From Streptomyces anulatus (GTDB taxonomy: Bacteria; Actinomycetota; Actinomycetes; Streptomycetales; Streptomycetaceae), in NCBI RefSeq assembly GCF_014650675.1, contig NZ_BMVK01000019.1, positions 122,699-186,698 of the forward strand: a stretch of 64,000 bases of DNA. Direction: 5' to 3'. Below the pieces are notes generated by a model. The model searched no databases and was not told the origin of the DNA. It worked only from the letters and a program-made list of their open reading frames with translations. Positions 44,299 through 52,143 of the stretch are shown here, piece by piece; positions within the stretch are counted from its first letter, which is position 1, and each line of letters opens with the position of its first letter. A program made the translations under genes and the position numbers.

Positions 44299-44892
44299 TC
44301 AGGCGGCAATGGTACGCGGCTTGAAGGCGGGCCTTGCCGCCTCGTACGCGGCGATGTCCGCTTCGTTCTGAAGGGTGAGGCTGATGTCGTCGAGGCCGTT
44401 GAGCAGTCGCCAGCGGGCGTTCTCGTCGAGCTCGAAGTCGGCGGTGATGCCCTCGGCGCGGACCTGGCGCGCCTGAAGGTCGACGGTCACCTCGACGGTC
44501 GGGTCGGCCTCCGTCAGCTCCCAGAGGGCGTCGACGACCTTCTGCTCCAGGACCACGGTGAGCAGCCCGTTCTTCAGCGAGTTGCCGCGGAAGATGTCGG
44601 CGAAGCGGGAGGAGACGACGGCCTTGAAGCCGTAGTTCTGCAGGGCCCAGACCGCGTGTTCGCGGGAGGAGCCCGTACCGAAGTCGGGGCCGGCGACCAG
44701 GACCGAGGCGCCCTCGCACTCGGGGCGGTTGAGGACGAAGTTCTCGTCCTTGCGCCAGGCTTCGAAGAGCCCGTCCTCGAACCCGTCGCGGGTGACCTTC
44801 TTCAGCCAGTGCGCGGGGATGATCTGGTCGGTGTCGACGTTGCTGCGGCGCAGCGGAACGGCCCGGCCGGTGTGCGTGGTGAATGCTTCCAT
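44299..44892 (-). CDS. leuD: 3-isopropylmalate dehydratase, small subunit
   Basis: 197-residue small subunit of isopropylmalate isomerase (leucine synthesis). Family marks: MEAFTTHTGRAVPLRRSNVD, DTDQIIPAHWLKKV, GPDFGTGSSREHAVWAL and SSRFADIFRGNSLKNGLL. It starts 2 bp after the leuC stop, so the subunits are translated together. Confidence 0.97.
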   Translation of the reverse strand: MEAFTTHTGRAVPLRRSNVDTDQIIPAHWLKKVTRDGFEDGLFEAWRKDENFVLNRPECEGASVLVAGPDFGTGSSREHAVWALQNYGFKAVVSSRFADIFRGNSLKNGLLTVVLEQKVVDALWELTEADPTVEVTVDLQARQVRAEGITADFELDENARWRLLNGLDDISLTLQNEADIAAYEAARPAFKPRTIAA

Positions 44893-44894
44893 GG

Positions 44895-46322
44895 CTATCG
44901 GACTCCGGCGGGGGTACGGGCGTCGGACAGGTCGGCGGGCGAGGCCAGATGGCCCAGCACCGCGGTGGCGGCGGCGACCTGGGGCGAGACCAGATGGGTG
45001 CGGCCGCCCTTGCCCTGCCGCCCCTCGAAGTTGCGGTTCGAGGTGGAGGCGGAGCGCTCGCCGGGGGCGAGCTGGTCGGGGTTCATGCCGAGGCACATCG
45101 AGCAACCCGCGTGCCGCCATTCGGCGCCGGCCTCGGTGAAGACCTTGTCCAGGCCCTCGGAGACGGCCTGGAGGGCGACCCGGACCGAGCCGGGGACGAC
45201 CAGCATCCGTACGCCGTTCGCGACTTTGCGGCCGTCCAGGATCGAGGCCGCGTTGCGCAGGTCCTCGATGCGGCCGTTGGTGCACGAACCTACGAAGACG
45301 GTGTCGACGTTGATGTCGCGCAGCGGCTGCCCGGCGGTCAACCCCATGTATTCCAGGGCCTTTTCGGCGGCGTGGCGCTCCGAGGCGTCCTCGTACGAAG
45401 CCGGGTCGGGGACGTTGGCCGACAGGGGCGCGCCCTGACCGGGGTTGGTGCCCCAGGTGACGAACGGGGCCAGTTCGGTGGCGTCGATGACGACCTCGGC
45501 GTCGAACACCGCGTCGTCGTCGGAGCGCAGGGTCTTCCAGTACGCGACGGCGGCGTCCCAGTCCTCGCCCTCGGGGGCGTGGTCGCGGCCCTTGAGGTAG
45601 TCGAAGGTGGTGGCGTCCGGGGCGATCATGCCCGCACGGGCGCCGGCCTCGATCGACATGTTGCAGATGGTCATCCGGGCCTCCATCGAGAGCTTCTCGA
45701 TGGCGGAGCCGCGGTATTCGAGGATGTAGCCCTGGCCGCCGCCGGTGCCGATCCGGGCGATGATCGCCAGGATCAGGTCCTTCGCGGTGACCTCGTCGGG
45801 CAGTTCGCCCTCGACCGTGATGGCCATGGTCTTCGGGCGGGCCAGCGGCAGCGTCTGGGTGGCGAGGACGTGCTCCACCTGGCTGGTGCCGATGCCGAAC
45901 GCCAGCGCGCCGAACGCGCCGTGCGTGGAGGTGTGGGAGTCGCCGCAGACCACCGTGGTGCCGGGCTGGGTCAGACCCAGCTGCGGGCCGACCACGTGCA
46001 CGACGCCCTGCTCGACGTCGCCCAGCGGGTGCAGCCGGACGCCGAAGTCCGCGCAGTTCTTGCGCAGGGTCTCCAGCTGGGCGCGCGAGACCGGGTCGGC
46101 GATCGGCTTGTCGATGTCGAGGGTCGGGGTGTTGTGGTCCTCGGTGGCGATGGTGAGGTCGAGGCGTCGTACCGGACGTCCGGCCTGGCGCAGCCCGTCG
46201 AAGGCCTGCGGGCTGGTCACCTCGTGCAGCAGGTGCAGATCGATGAAGAGAAGGTCGGGCTCGCCCTCCGCGCGCCGGACGACATGGTCGTCCCAGACCT
46301 TCTCCGCGAGTGTCCTACCCAT
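44895..46322 (-). CDS. leuC: 3-isopropylmalate dehydratase, large subunit
   Basis: 475-residue aconitase-family subunit with a [4Fe-4S] cluster; cysteines in VGSCTNGR and CSMCLGMNPDQ. Also DLHLLHEVTSPQAFDGLR and GDSHTSTHGAFGALAFGIGT. ATG 46322 follows GGAGGG. A hairpin (46335-46342 with 46347-46354) sits just before the ribosome site. Divergent from ndgR, which in Streptomyces is known to bind the leuC promoter. Confidence 0.97.
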   Translation of the reverse strand: MGRTLAEKVWDDHVVRRAEGEPDLLFIDLHLLHEVTSPQAFDGLRQAGRPVRRLDLTIATEDHNTPTLDIDKPIADPVSRAQLETLRKNCADFGVRLHPLGDVEQGVVHVVGPQLGLTQPGTTVVCGDSHTSTHGAFGALAFGIGTSQVEHVLATQTLPLARPKTMAITVEGELPDEVTAKDLILAIIARIGTGGGQGYILEYRGSAIEKLSMEARMTICNMSIEAGARAGMIAPDATTFDYLKGRDHAPEGEDWDAAVAYWKTLRSDDDAVFDAEVVIDATELAPFVTWGTNPGQGAPLSANVPDPASYEDASERHAAEKALEYMGLTAGQPLRDINVDTVFVGSCTNGRIEDLRNAASILDGRKVANGVRMLVVPGSVRVALQAVSEGLDKVFTEAGAEWRHAGCSMCLGMNPDQLAPGERSASTSNRNFEGRQGKGGRTHLVSPQVAAATAVLGHLASPADLSDARTPAGVR

Positions 46323-46334
46323 CGCTTTCCCTCC

Positions 46335-46354
46335 GGCCGGCGTCTTCGCCGGCC
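46335..46354 (-). promoter_or_regulatory. Hairpin in the leuC leader
   Basis: 8-bp stem GGCCGGCG with CGCCGGCC around a 4-nt loop, immediately before the GGAGGG of leuC. It could affect ribosome access. Function inferred. Confidence 0.4.
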
Positions 46355-46465
46355 CAACTAGAGATTCGGTGCGCCTCCGTCCGGACCCCCGTGCGGGGCG
46401 GTGGCTACGAGCCGTTGTGCGGCCGCCCCCACAGGTTCGCAACTTCCGCCGGAAATTGAACTTGC

Positions 46466-46482
46466 GTTTCACAGAGTGAGAC
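46466..46482 (+). promoter_or_regulatory. Candidate NdgR operator between leuC and ndgR
   Basis: GTTTCAC-AGA-GTGAGAC, an inverted repeat with one mismatched pair, 15-31 bp before the ndgR start in the divergent promoter region. IclR-type regulators bind short palindromes; the assignment to NdgR is by position. Confidence 0.45.
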
Positions 46483-46496
46483 GGGAGTATCGTCGT

Positions 46497-47213
46497 ATGG
46501 ACAACTCTAGCGGCGTCGGCGTTCTCGACAAGGCAGCTCTGGTATTGAGCGCCCTGGAGTCCGGTCCGGCCACCCTCGCCGGGCTGGTCGCGGCGACCGG
46601 GCTCGCACGGCCCACGGCCCATCGACTGGCCGTGGCACTGGAACACCACCGCATGGTGGCGAGGGATATGCAGGGCCGGTTCATTCTCGGCCCCCGGCTG
46701 TCGGAACTGGCAGCCGCGGCGGGCGAGGACCGCCTGCTGGCCACGGCCGGACCGGTGCTCACCCACCTGCGCGACATCACCGGCGAGAGCGCGCAGCTCT
46801 ACCGCCGGCAGGGCGACATGCGCATCTGCGTGGCGGCGGCGGAACGGCTGTCCGGACTCCGGGACACGGTGCCGGTCGGCTCGACCCTCACGATGAAGGC
46901 GGGCTCCTCCGCCCAGATCCTGATGGCCTGGGAGGAGCCGGAGCGCCTGCACCGGGGTCTCCAGGGCGCCAGGTTCACGGCGACGGCGCTCTCCGGCGTA
47001 CGGCGGCGGGGCTGGGCCCAGTCGATCGGTGAGCGGGAGCCGGGCGTCGCCTCGGTCTCCGCTCCGGTGCGCGGCCCCTCGAACCGGGTGGTCGCGGCGG
47101 TCTCGGTCTCCGGGCCGATCGAGCGACTGACGCGTCATCCGGGCCGGATGCACGCCCAGGCGGTCATCGACTCGGCAGCACGGCTGAGCGAGGCCCTGCG
47201 CCGCACGGGCTGA
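46497..47213 (+). CDS. ndgR: IclR-family regulator NdgR
   Basis: 238-residue IclR regulator: winged helix (LDKAALVLSALESGPATLAG, ATGLARPTAHRLAVALEHHR) and C-terminal effector domain (GESAQLYRRQGDMRICVAAA). NdgR is known to control leucine, other amino acid and antibiotic genes in Streptomyces. ATG 46497 with GGGAG 10 bases before. Divergent from leuCD, the classical arrangement. Confidence 0.95.
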   Translation: MDNSSGVGVLDKAALVLSALESGPATLAGLVAATGLARPTAHRLAVALEHHRMVARDMQGRFILGPRLSELAAAAGEDRLLATAGPVLTHLRDITGESAQLYRRQGDMRICVAAAERLSGLRDTVPVGSTLTMKAGSSAQILMAWEEPERLHRGLQGARFTATALSGVRRRGWAQSIGEREPGVASVSAPVRGPSNRVVAAVSVSGPIERLTRHPGRMHAQAVIDSAARLSEALRRTG

Positions 47214-47246
47214 CGCCGCACGATTCCTCCCACCGAACTTCCGGAA

Positions 47247-47280
47247 GGCCGCCCCAGCGTCGTGGCGGCCCTTTTCTTTT
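47247..47280 (+). terminator. Terminator of ndgR
   Basis: Stem GGCCGCC (47247-47253) with GGCGGCC (47264-47270), then CTTTTCTTTT. Confidence 0.85.
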
Positions 47281-47366
47281 CCGGACCCTCCCCTCACCTC
47301 CCCTGCCGGGCGCAACGGCGGTGCCGGGCGGGTGACTTGGCGCGAGGCGCCCCGCTCCGGACAAGC

Positions 47367-47400
47367 GGGAAGGCCCCCCACCGAGGTGAAGGGCCTTCCC
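47367..47400 (-). terminator. Hairpin after the tRNA array
   Basis: Stem GGGAAGGCCC (47367-47376) with GGGCCTTCCC (47391-47400), 14-nt loop, starting 14 bp after the last tRNA-Glu gene on the minus strand. No T-run. Confidence 0.65.
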
Positions 47401-47414
47401 GTACTGCTGTGTTG

Positions 47415-47487
47415 TACCCCCGACCGGATTCGAACCGGCGCTACTGCCGTGAGAGGGCAGCGTGCTAGGCCGCTACACAACGGGGGC
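47415..47487 (-). tRNA. tRNA-Glu (CTC)
   Basis: 73 nt; anticodon stem CTGCC/GGCAG with loop CTCTCAC gives anticodon CTC. T-arm GCCGGTTCGAATCCGGT. Acceptor GCCCCCG/CGGGGGT with discriminator A. CCA is not encoded. Last gene of a five-gene array. Confidence 0.97.
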
Positions 47488-47507
47488 GTGATTACTGCTG
47501 ACTTGCG

Positions 47508-47579
47508 CTGGGCTACCAGGACTCGAACCTAGAATGACGGTACCAGAAACCGTAGTGTTGCCAATTACACCATAGCCCA
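47508..47579 (-). tRNA. tRNA-Gln (CTG)
   Basis: 72 nt; anticodon stem ACGGT/ACCGT with loop TTCTGGT gives anticodon CTG. Acceptor TGGGCTA/TAGCCCA, discriminator G. CCA not encoded. Confidence 0.97.
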
Positions 47580-47591
47580 TAGTGTGACAAG

Positions 47592-47664
47592 TACCCCCGA
47601 CCGGATTCGAACCGGCGCTACTGCCGTGAGAGGGCAGCGTGCTAGGCCGCTACACAACGGGGGC
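47592..47664 (-). tRNA. tRNA-Glu (CTC), second copy
   Basis: 73 nt, identical to the copy at 47415-47487. Confidence 0.97.
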
Positions 47665-47724
47665 CCTAGCGATCCTACATCAAGAACGTGGGTGCGACCC
47701 AAATGTTCTCGCGGGAAGGATCTG

Positions 47725-47797
47725 TACCCCCGACCGGATTCGAACCGGCGCTACTGCCGTGAGAGGGCAGCGTGCTAGGCCGCTACACAACGGGGGC
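47725..47797 (-). tRNA. tRNA-Glu (CTC), third copy
   Basis: 73 nt, identical to the other two copies. Confidence 0.97.
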
Positions 47798-47835
47798 TTG
47801 TCCTGCTGATCTTGCTTGTACTGCTTGGTCGTGCG

Positions 47836-47907
47836 CTGGGCTACCAGGACTCGAACCTAGAATGACGGTACCAGAAACCGTAGTGTTGCCAATTACACCA
47901 TAGCCCA
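47836..47907 (-). tRNA. tRNA-Gln (CTG), second copy
   Basis: 72 nt, identical to the copy at 47508-47579. First gene of the array in the direction of transcription. Confidence 0.97.
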
Positions 47908-47995
47908 CTGAAATGCAACCCCTGGTGGGGGTTTCATCTCTGTCTGCGCTTCCCGGCCGGATCTTTCGGCCCGCTCGGGCGGCGCAGAAAGAACA

Positions 47996-48715
47996 TTACC
48001 CGAAGGTGTCCGGCGCTCCAAAACGGGTATTGCCCGCCAGCAGAGCGGGCAGCTGGTCGAGCCCGGTGATCGTCACGAGATCCGGCCTCCCGCCCCTGCC
48101 CCGCCGGTCGAGCCAGATGCCGGTCAGCCCGGCGGCGACGGCCCCGCTCGCGTCGATGTCGGGCTCGTCGCCCACGTACGCCACCTCGTGCGGCTCCAGC
48201 GCGAGCTCTTCGCAGGCCGCGTGGAAGGCGCCGGCCTCCGGTTTGGAGATCCCCAGCTCCACGGCGCAGACCATCGACTCGAACCGGTCGCGGACGCCGA
48301 GCGCGGTGAGCTTGCGGTGTTGGTTGTGGGTGCTGGAGTTGGAGAGGATCGCGTGCCGGTAGTCGGGGGCCAGCAGGTCCAGGACCGGCAGCACGTCCGG
48401 GAAGAGCTGCCAGGCGGCCTCGTAGTGGACCAGGTGTCCGGCGAACCAGTCGTCGGCCTCGGCGTCGTCCATGGCCCGCGAGAGGAACTCGCGAACCCGG
48501 TCCCGCCGCTGCCCGAGAAAGTCCGTCTCCCCCGCGGCGACGCGCGCCCAGTGCACGGCCGTGATCGCCTTCCAGGCGGCGAGGGCCTCATCGACCGACG
48601 CGTAGGCCTCGGGCAGCCCCACACTCCCCAGATGCCGCCGCATACCGGTGTGGTCGGCGCCGGCGTAGTCGAAGATCGTGTCGTCGATGTCCCAGAGCAC
48701 GGCTCGGATCGGCAT
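47996..48715 (-). CDS. HAD-superfamily hydrolase
   Basis: 239-residue haloacid-dehalogenase-fold hydrolase. Motif I VLWDIDDTIFDY (nucleophile Asp9 and acid Asp11), motif II AILSNSSTHNQHRK, motif III lysine in GISKPEAGAFHAACEE, motif IV YVGDEPDIDASGA. Substrate unknown; likely a small phosphate ester. Between gltX and the tRNA array. Confidence 0.88.
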   Translation of the reverse strand: MPIRAVLWDIDDTIFDYAGADHTGMRRHLGSVGLPEAYASVDEALAAWKAITAVHWARVAAGETDFLGQRRDRVREFLSRAMDDAEADDWFAGHLVHYEAAWQLFPDVLPVLDLLAPDYRHAILSNSSTHNQHRKLTALGVRDRFESMVCAVELGISKPEAGAFHAACEELALEPHEVAYVGDEPDIDASGAVAAGLTGIWLDRRGRGGRPDLVTITGLDQLPALLAGNTRFGAPDTFG

Positions 48716-48759
48716 GGACCTCACGGTAGCCGCCCGGAGTCGCCGGCGGAGGGCAAAAG

Positions 48760-48799
48760 CCGAGGAGGGCCGCGGCCTGTCGGCCACGGCCCTCCTCGG
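48760..48799 (-). terminator. Terminator of gltX
   Basis: 13-bp stem (48760-48772 with 48787-48799) plus an inner GGCC/GGCC stem, followed on the minus strand by CTTTTGCC. Seventeen bp after the gltX stop. Confidence 0.85.
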
Positions 48800-48816
48800 G
48801 AGGGTTGTGCTGTCGC

Positions 48817-50328
48817 CTACGCGGTCAGCTTCGCCAGCGCGGCGTCCACGCGGGCCAGGCTCCTGTCGCGGCCCAGGATCTCCAGGGACTCGAAGAGCGG
48901 CAGGCCGACGGTGCGGCCGGTGACGGCGACACGGACCGGGGCCTGCGCCTTGCCGAGCTTGAGGCCGTGGGCCTCGCCGGCGGTGAGGACGGCGTTCTTC
49001 AGTGCCTCGGCGTTCCAGTCGGCGGCGGCGAGGTTGGCGCGGGCGGTGGCCAGCAGCGCGTCCGAGCCCTCCTTCATCGCCTTGTTCCAGGAGGTCTCGT
49101 CGTACACCGGCTCGTCGAGGAAGAGGAAGTCGACGTTGTCGGTGATGTCGGAGAGCACCGTGACCCGGGTCTGGGCGTGCGGGGCGATCTCCGCCCACTT
49201 CTCCGCGTCGAAGGCCTCCGGGGCCCAGGGAGCGAAGGGAGCCTGCAGCCAGGGGCCGCAGGCCTCGGTGAAGGCCTTCACGTCCAGCATGCGGATGTGC
49301 TCGGCGTTGATGTGCTCGCACTTCTTGAGGTCGAAGCGGGCCGGGTTGGCGTTGACGTCCTTGATGTCGAACGCGGCGACCAGCTCGTCCATCGAGAAGA
49401 TGTCGCGGTCCTCGGCGATCGACCAGCCCAGCAGCGAGAGGTAGTTCAGCAGGCCCTCGGGGAGGAACCCGCGCTCGCGGTAGAGGTTGAGCGAGGCCTG
49501 CGGGTCGCGCTTGGAGAGCTTCTTGTTGCCCTCGCCCATGACGTACGGCAGGTGGCCGAAGGCCGGGGTGTCCTTGGCGATGCCCAGCTCGATGAGCGCC
49601 CGGTACAGGGCGATCTGGCGCGGGGTGGAGGAGAGCAGGTCCTCGCCGCGCAGGACGTGGGTGATCTCCATCAGCGCGTCGTCGACCGGGTTGACCAGCG
49701 TGTAGAGCGGGGCCCCGTTGGCGCGGACGATGCCGTAGTCCGGGACGTTCTCCGGCTGGACGGTGATGTCGCCGCGGACCAGGTCGGTGAAGGTGATGGC
49801 CTCGTCGGGCATCCGGAAGCGCACGATCGAGCTGCGGCCCTCGGCCTCGTACGCCGCCTTCTGCTCGGCGGTCAGCTCGCGGCAGTGGCCGTCGTAGCCG
49901 GACGGCTTCCCGGCGGCGCGGGCGGCGTCGCGGCGGGCGTCCAGCTCCTCGGTGGTGCAGTAGCAGGGGTAGGCGTACCCGGCGGCGAGCAGCTTCTCGG
50001 CGACGTCCTTGTACAGGTCCATCCGCTGCGACTGGCGGTAGGGGGCGTGCGGGCCGCCGATCTCGGGGCCCTCGTCCCAGTCCAGGCCCAGCCAGCGCAT
50101 CGAGTCGAGCAGCTGCTGGTAGGACTCCTCCGAGTCGCGCGCCGCGTCGGTGTCCTCGATCCGGAAGACCAGGGTGCCCTGGTGGTGCCGGGCGAAGGCC
50201 CAGTTGAAGAGCGCCGTCCGGACCAGGCCCACGTGCGGGTTGCCGGTCGGGGAGGGACAGAAACGTACGCGAGGGGGTACCCCCTGGTCGAGCGGAGTCG
50301 AGAGCTTGGGGGAGGGTGCGTTAGCCAC
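48817..50328 (-). CDS. gltX: Glutamyl-tRNA synthetase
   Basis: 503-residue class I synthetase. HIGH-type motif SPTGNPHVGLVR, zinc-region CYCTTEELDARRDAARAAGK and KMSKS-type motif KLSKRDPQAS. In actinobacteria GluRS also charges tRNA-Gln with glutamate, later amidated by GatCAB. GTG 50328 overlaps the stop of the FAH-family gene by 8 bp, so it is translated from within that transcript. Close to the tRNA-Glu/tRNA-Gln array. Confidence 0.96.
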   Translation of the reverse strand: MANAPSPKLSTPLDQGVPPRVRFCPSPTGNPHVGLVRTALFNWAFARHHQGTLVFRIEDTDAARDSEESYQQLLDSMRWLGLDWDEGPEIGGPHAPYRQSQRMDLYKDVAEKLLAAGYAYPCYCTTEELDARRDAARAAGKPSGYDGHCRELTAEQKAAYEAEGRSSIVRFRMPDEAITFTDLVRGDITVQPENVPDYGIVRANGAPLYTLVNPVDDALMEITHVLRGEDLLSSTPRQIALYRALIELGIAKDTPAFGHLPYVMGEGNKKLSKRDPQASLNLYRERGFLPEGLLNYLSLLGWSIAEDRDIFSMDELVAAFDIKDVNANPARFDLKKCEHINAEHIRMLDVKAFTEACGPWLQAPFAPWAPEAFDAEKWAEIAPHAQTRVTVLSDITDNVDFLFLDEPVYDETSWNKAMKEGSDALLATARANLAAADWNAEALKNAVLTAGEAHGLKLGKAQAPVRVAVTGRTVGLPLFESLEILGRDRSLARVDAALAKLTA

Positions 50329-51106
50329 GCTTGATCACCTTGTTGGTGAGAGTGCCGATGCCTTCGATGGTGACGGCGACCTCGTCGCCGACGTGCAGGG
50401 GGCCGACCCCTGCGGGGGTGCCCGTGAGGATCACATCGCCCGGGAGCAGCGTCATGGCCTCCGTGATGTGGACGATCAGGTCCTCGATGGAGCGGACCAT
50501 GTCGCTGGTGCGGCCGAGCTGTCGCTGCTCGCCGTTGACCGTCGCCTGGATGGTGAGGTCGTGGGGGTCCACGTCGGTCTCCACCCAGGGGCCCAGCGGG
50601 CAGGAGGTGTCGAAGCCCTTGGCGCGGGCCCACTGCTTCTCGCGCTGCTGCACATCGCGGGCGGTGACGTCGTTGGCGCAGGTGTAGCCGAGGATGACGT
50701 CCTTGACGCGCTCGCGGGGGACCTCGCGGCACATGCGGCCGATGACCACGGCCAGCTCGGCCTCGTGGTGCAGGTCGTTCGAGAAGGAGGGGTACTCGAT
50801 CGCGTCGCCGGAGCCGATCACCGAGGTGGTGGGCTTGAAGAAGGTGATCGGCGCGTCGGGGACCTCGTGGCCGAGTTCGGCGGCGTGCTCCGCGTAGTTG
50901 CGGCCGATGGCCACGACCTTGTTGGGGAGCACGGGGGGCAGCAGCCGGACCTTGTTCAGCGGGACCTTGGTGCCCGAGAGCTCGAAGTCGGCGTACGGAA
51001 TGCCCTTGATGATGTCGAGGACGAGGTCACCGGATTCCACGGTGCCCTGCCCCTCGACGGCGCCGAAGGCGACATTGCCGTCGATGGAGAACCTGGCGAT
51101 GCGCAC
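50321..51106 (-). CDS. Fumarylacetoacetate hydrolase-family protein
   Basis: 261-residue FAH-fold enzyme. Core: VVAIGRNYAEHAAELG, PITFFKPTTSVIGSGDAIEY, metal-site HHEAELAVVIGR, GYTCANDVTARDVQ and ILTGTPAGVGPL. The family includes hydrolases, decarboxylases and isomerases of 2-oxo acids; substrate unknown. First gene of a two-gene unit with gltX. GTG 51106. Its upstream region has a 170-bp palindrome. Confidence 0.88.
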   Translation of the reverse strand: MRIARFSIDGNVAFGAVEGQGTVESGDLVLDIIKGIPYADFELSGTKVPLNKVRLLPPVLPNKVVAIGRNYAEHAAELGHEVPDAPITFFKPTTSVIGSGDAIEYPSFSNDLHHEAELAVVIGRMCREVPRERVKDVILGYTCANDVTARDVQQREKQWARAKGFDTSCPLGPWVETDVDPHDLTIQATVNGEQRQLGRTSDMVRSIEDLIVHITEAMTLLPGDVILTGTPAGVGPLHVGDEVAVTIEGIGTLTNKVIKRG

Positions 51107-51156
51107 GGGATGCTGTCGCCCCTCACTTGCTGGCTGGCTGAAGACTGACGCTCCAG

Positions 51157-51326
51157 GCTAGCGCCTCGCCCGGCGCGGATCGCCCCAAAAGGAGCGTCGT
51201 CCAGTGCGTGCGATCGCAAGGCGGCCGAAGGCCCTTGTAGCGGAGCTACCAGGGCGTTTGGCCAACGCCGCGAGCGTGCGTGCTGGGCGGCGCGACGGGG
51301 CGATCCGCGCCGGGCGAGGCGCTGGC
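51157..51326 (+). repeat. 170-bp imperfect palindrome (MITE-like long hairpin)
   Basis: Two arms of about 83 bp meet at a GGA loop (51242-51244). The outer 30 bp (51157-51186 with 51297-51326) pair completely with one G-T; 51194-51217 pairs with 51270-51293 with six G-T pairs and one A-G mismatch; an inner part has small bulges. I recall similar sequences scattered through Streptomyces chromosomes, but could not test this. It lies 51 bp before the FAH-family gene. Confidence 0.8.
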
Positions 51327-51375
51327 GCGGTGAGAGGGGACAGCCTCGCGTATCGCGGGCCGGCCGGCCGGGGTC

Positions 51376-51558
51376 CTACCGGGCCGCCGTGACCGGGGCT
51401 TCCATCAGGATGGTGCGGCGGGGGTTGGCCGTCACGGTCGGCAGGGCGGCGGCGTGCTCCGGCTGGGGAGGCGTCTGCAGCGCTTCGGCGTCCTCGAGGT
51501 GCGCCAGCGTGGTGCGCCGGGGGTTGGCAATGTTGCGGAACATCGTCGTCGTCTTCAT
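51376..51558 (-). CDS. 60-residue peptide with repeated NPRRT motif
   Basis: Sixty residues, starting MKTTTMFRN. The nonamers IANPRRTTL (10-18) and TANPRRTIL (43-51) are near copies, separated by an acidic, Pro/Gln-rich linker (LEDAEALQTPPQPEH). No signal peptide, no cysteine. The ribosome site is weak. I believe close relatives exist in other Streptomyces at this place, which would make it a real gene, but cannot verify. Function unknown. Confidence 0.6.
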   Translation of the reverse strand: MKTTTMFRNIANPRRTTLAHLEDAEALQTPPQPEHAAALPTVTANPRRTILMEAPVTAAR

Positions 51559-52143
51559 CTGCCGTCAGGACCCTGTCGGTGAGGGCGTCGCTCGTCGCGG
51601 CGCCGGCTTGTCGGATTCGCCATCCCTGTAAAGCGTCAGGCTAAACATCCGATTCCCCGCCGGAGCCGGGATGAGGCGACGATCATCATGTGAGTTTGCT
51701 CACGAACTAATCGACAATTGCCCCATAAGGGACAGTTGATCTTGGTCCAGAAAACGGACATTGCATTACTGAATCCACCATTCCGCTCCTGATCGTCGCG
51801 TCTGGGACACCCCCCGCCCCTAGCAGACTCCTCCCCAATAGTCCGCTTTACCCACGATCACGCTCCACTGCTTGTTACTCGTTCATCACAACGTGTCACC
51901 CAGGTCACAGCCCGGTACTTGGGCCTTGTTGGAGATCCTGCACTGTGCTGGAATTCCACGCACCGCCGCGGGTTTCAGTGCCGGCGCGCAGGGGCGCAAC
52001 GCAGCGCCGAGTGGCGGCGGGAGGGGGAAGTACGCCGGTCACTCATACGACCACCATGGGGCGCGTCCAGTGCCCCACGACGCCGACACCGTTCTTGTCC
52101 GCATTACGCGGGCGGGACGCCTGGTCCAGAGGTTGCGACGCTA
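51559..52143 (+). other. 585-bp region upstream of the first conservon
   Basis: Contains the divergent promoters of the NPRRT peptide gene and cvnA1. It is A/T-richer than the surroundings between 51640 and 51790 and has a small inverted repeat GTGAG-TTTG-CTCAC at about 51691-51704. Possible -35 elements (TTGATC at 51736-51741) occur, but no convincing -10. Open frames here are not credible. Confidence 0.45.

Noticed and set aside
47415..47907. Regular direct repeats resembling a CRISPR array
   Set aside because: The repeats are complete tRNA-Glu and tRNA-Gln genes with cloverleaf pairing; units are 72-73 nt and gaps irregular.
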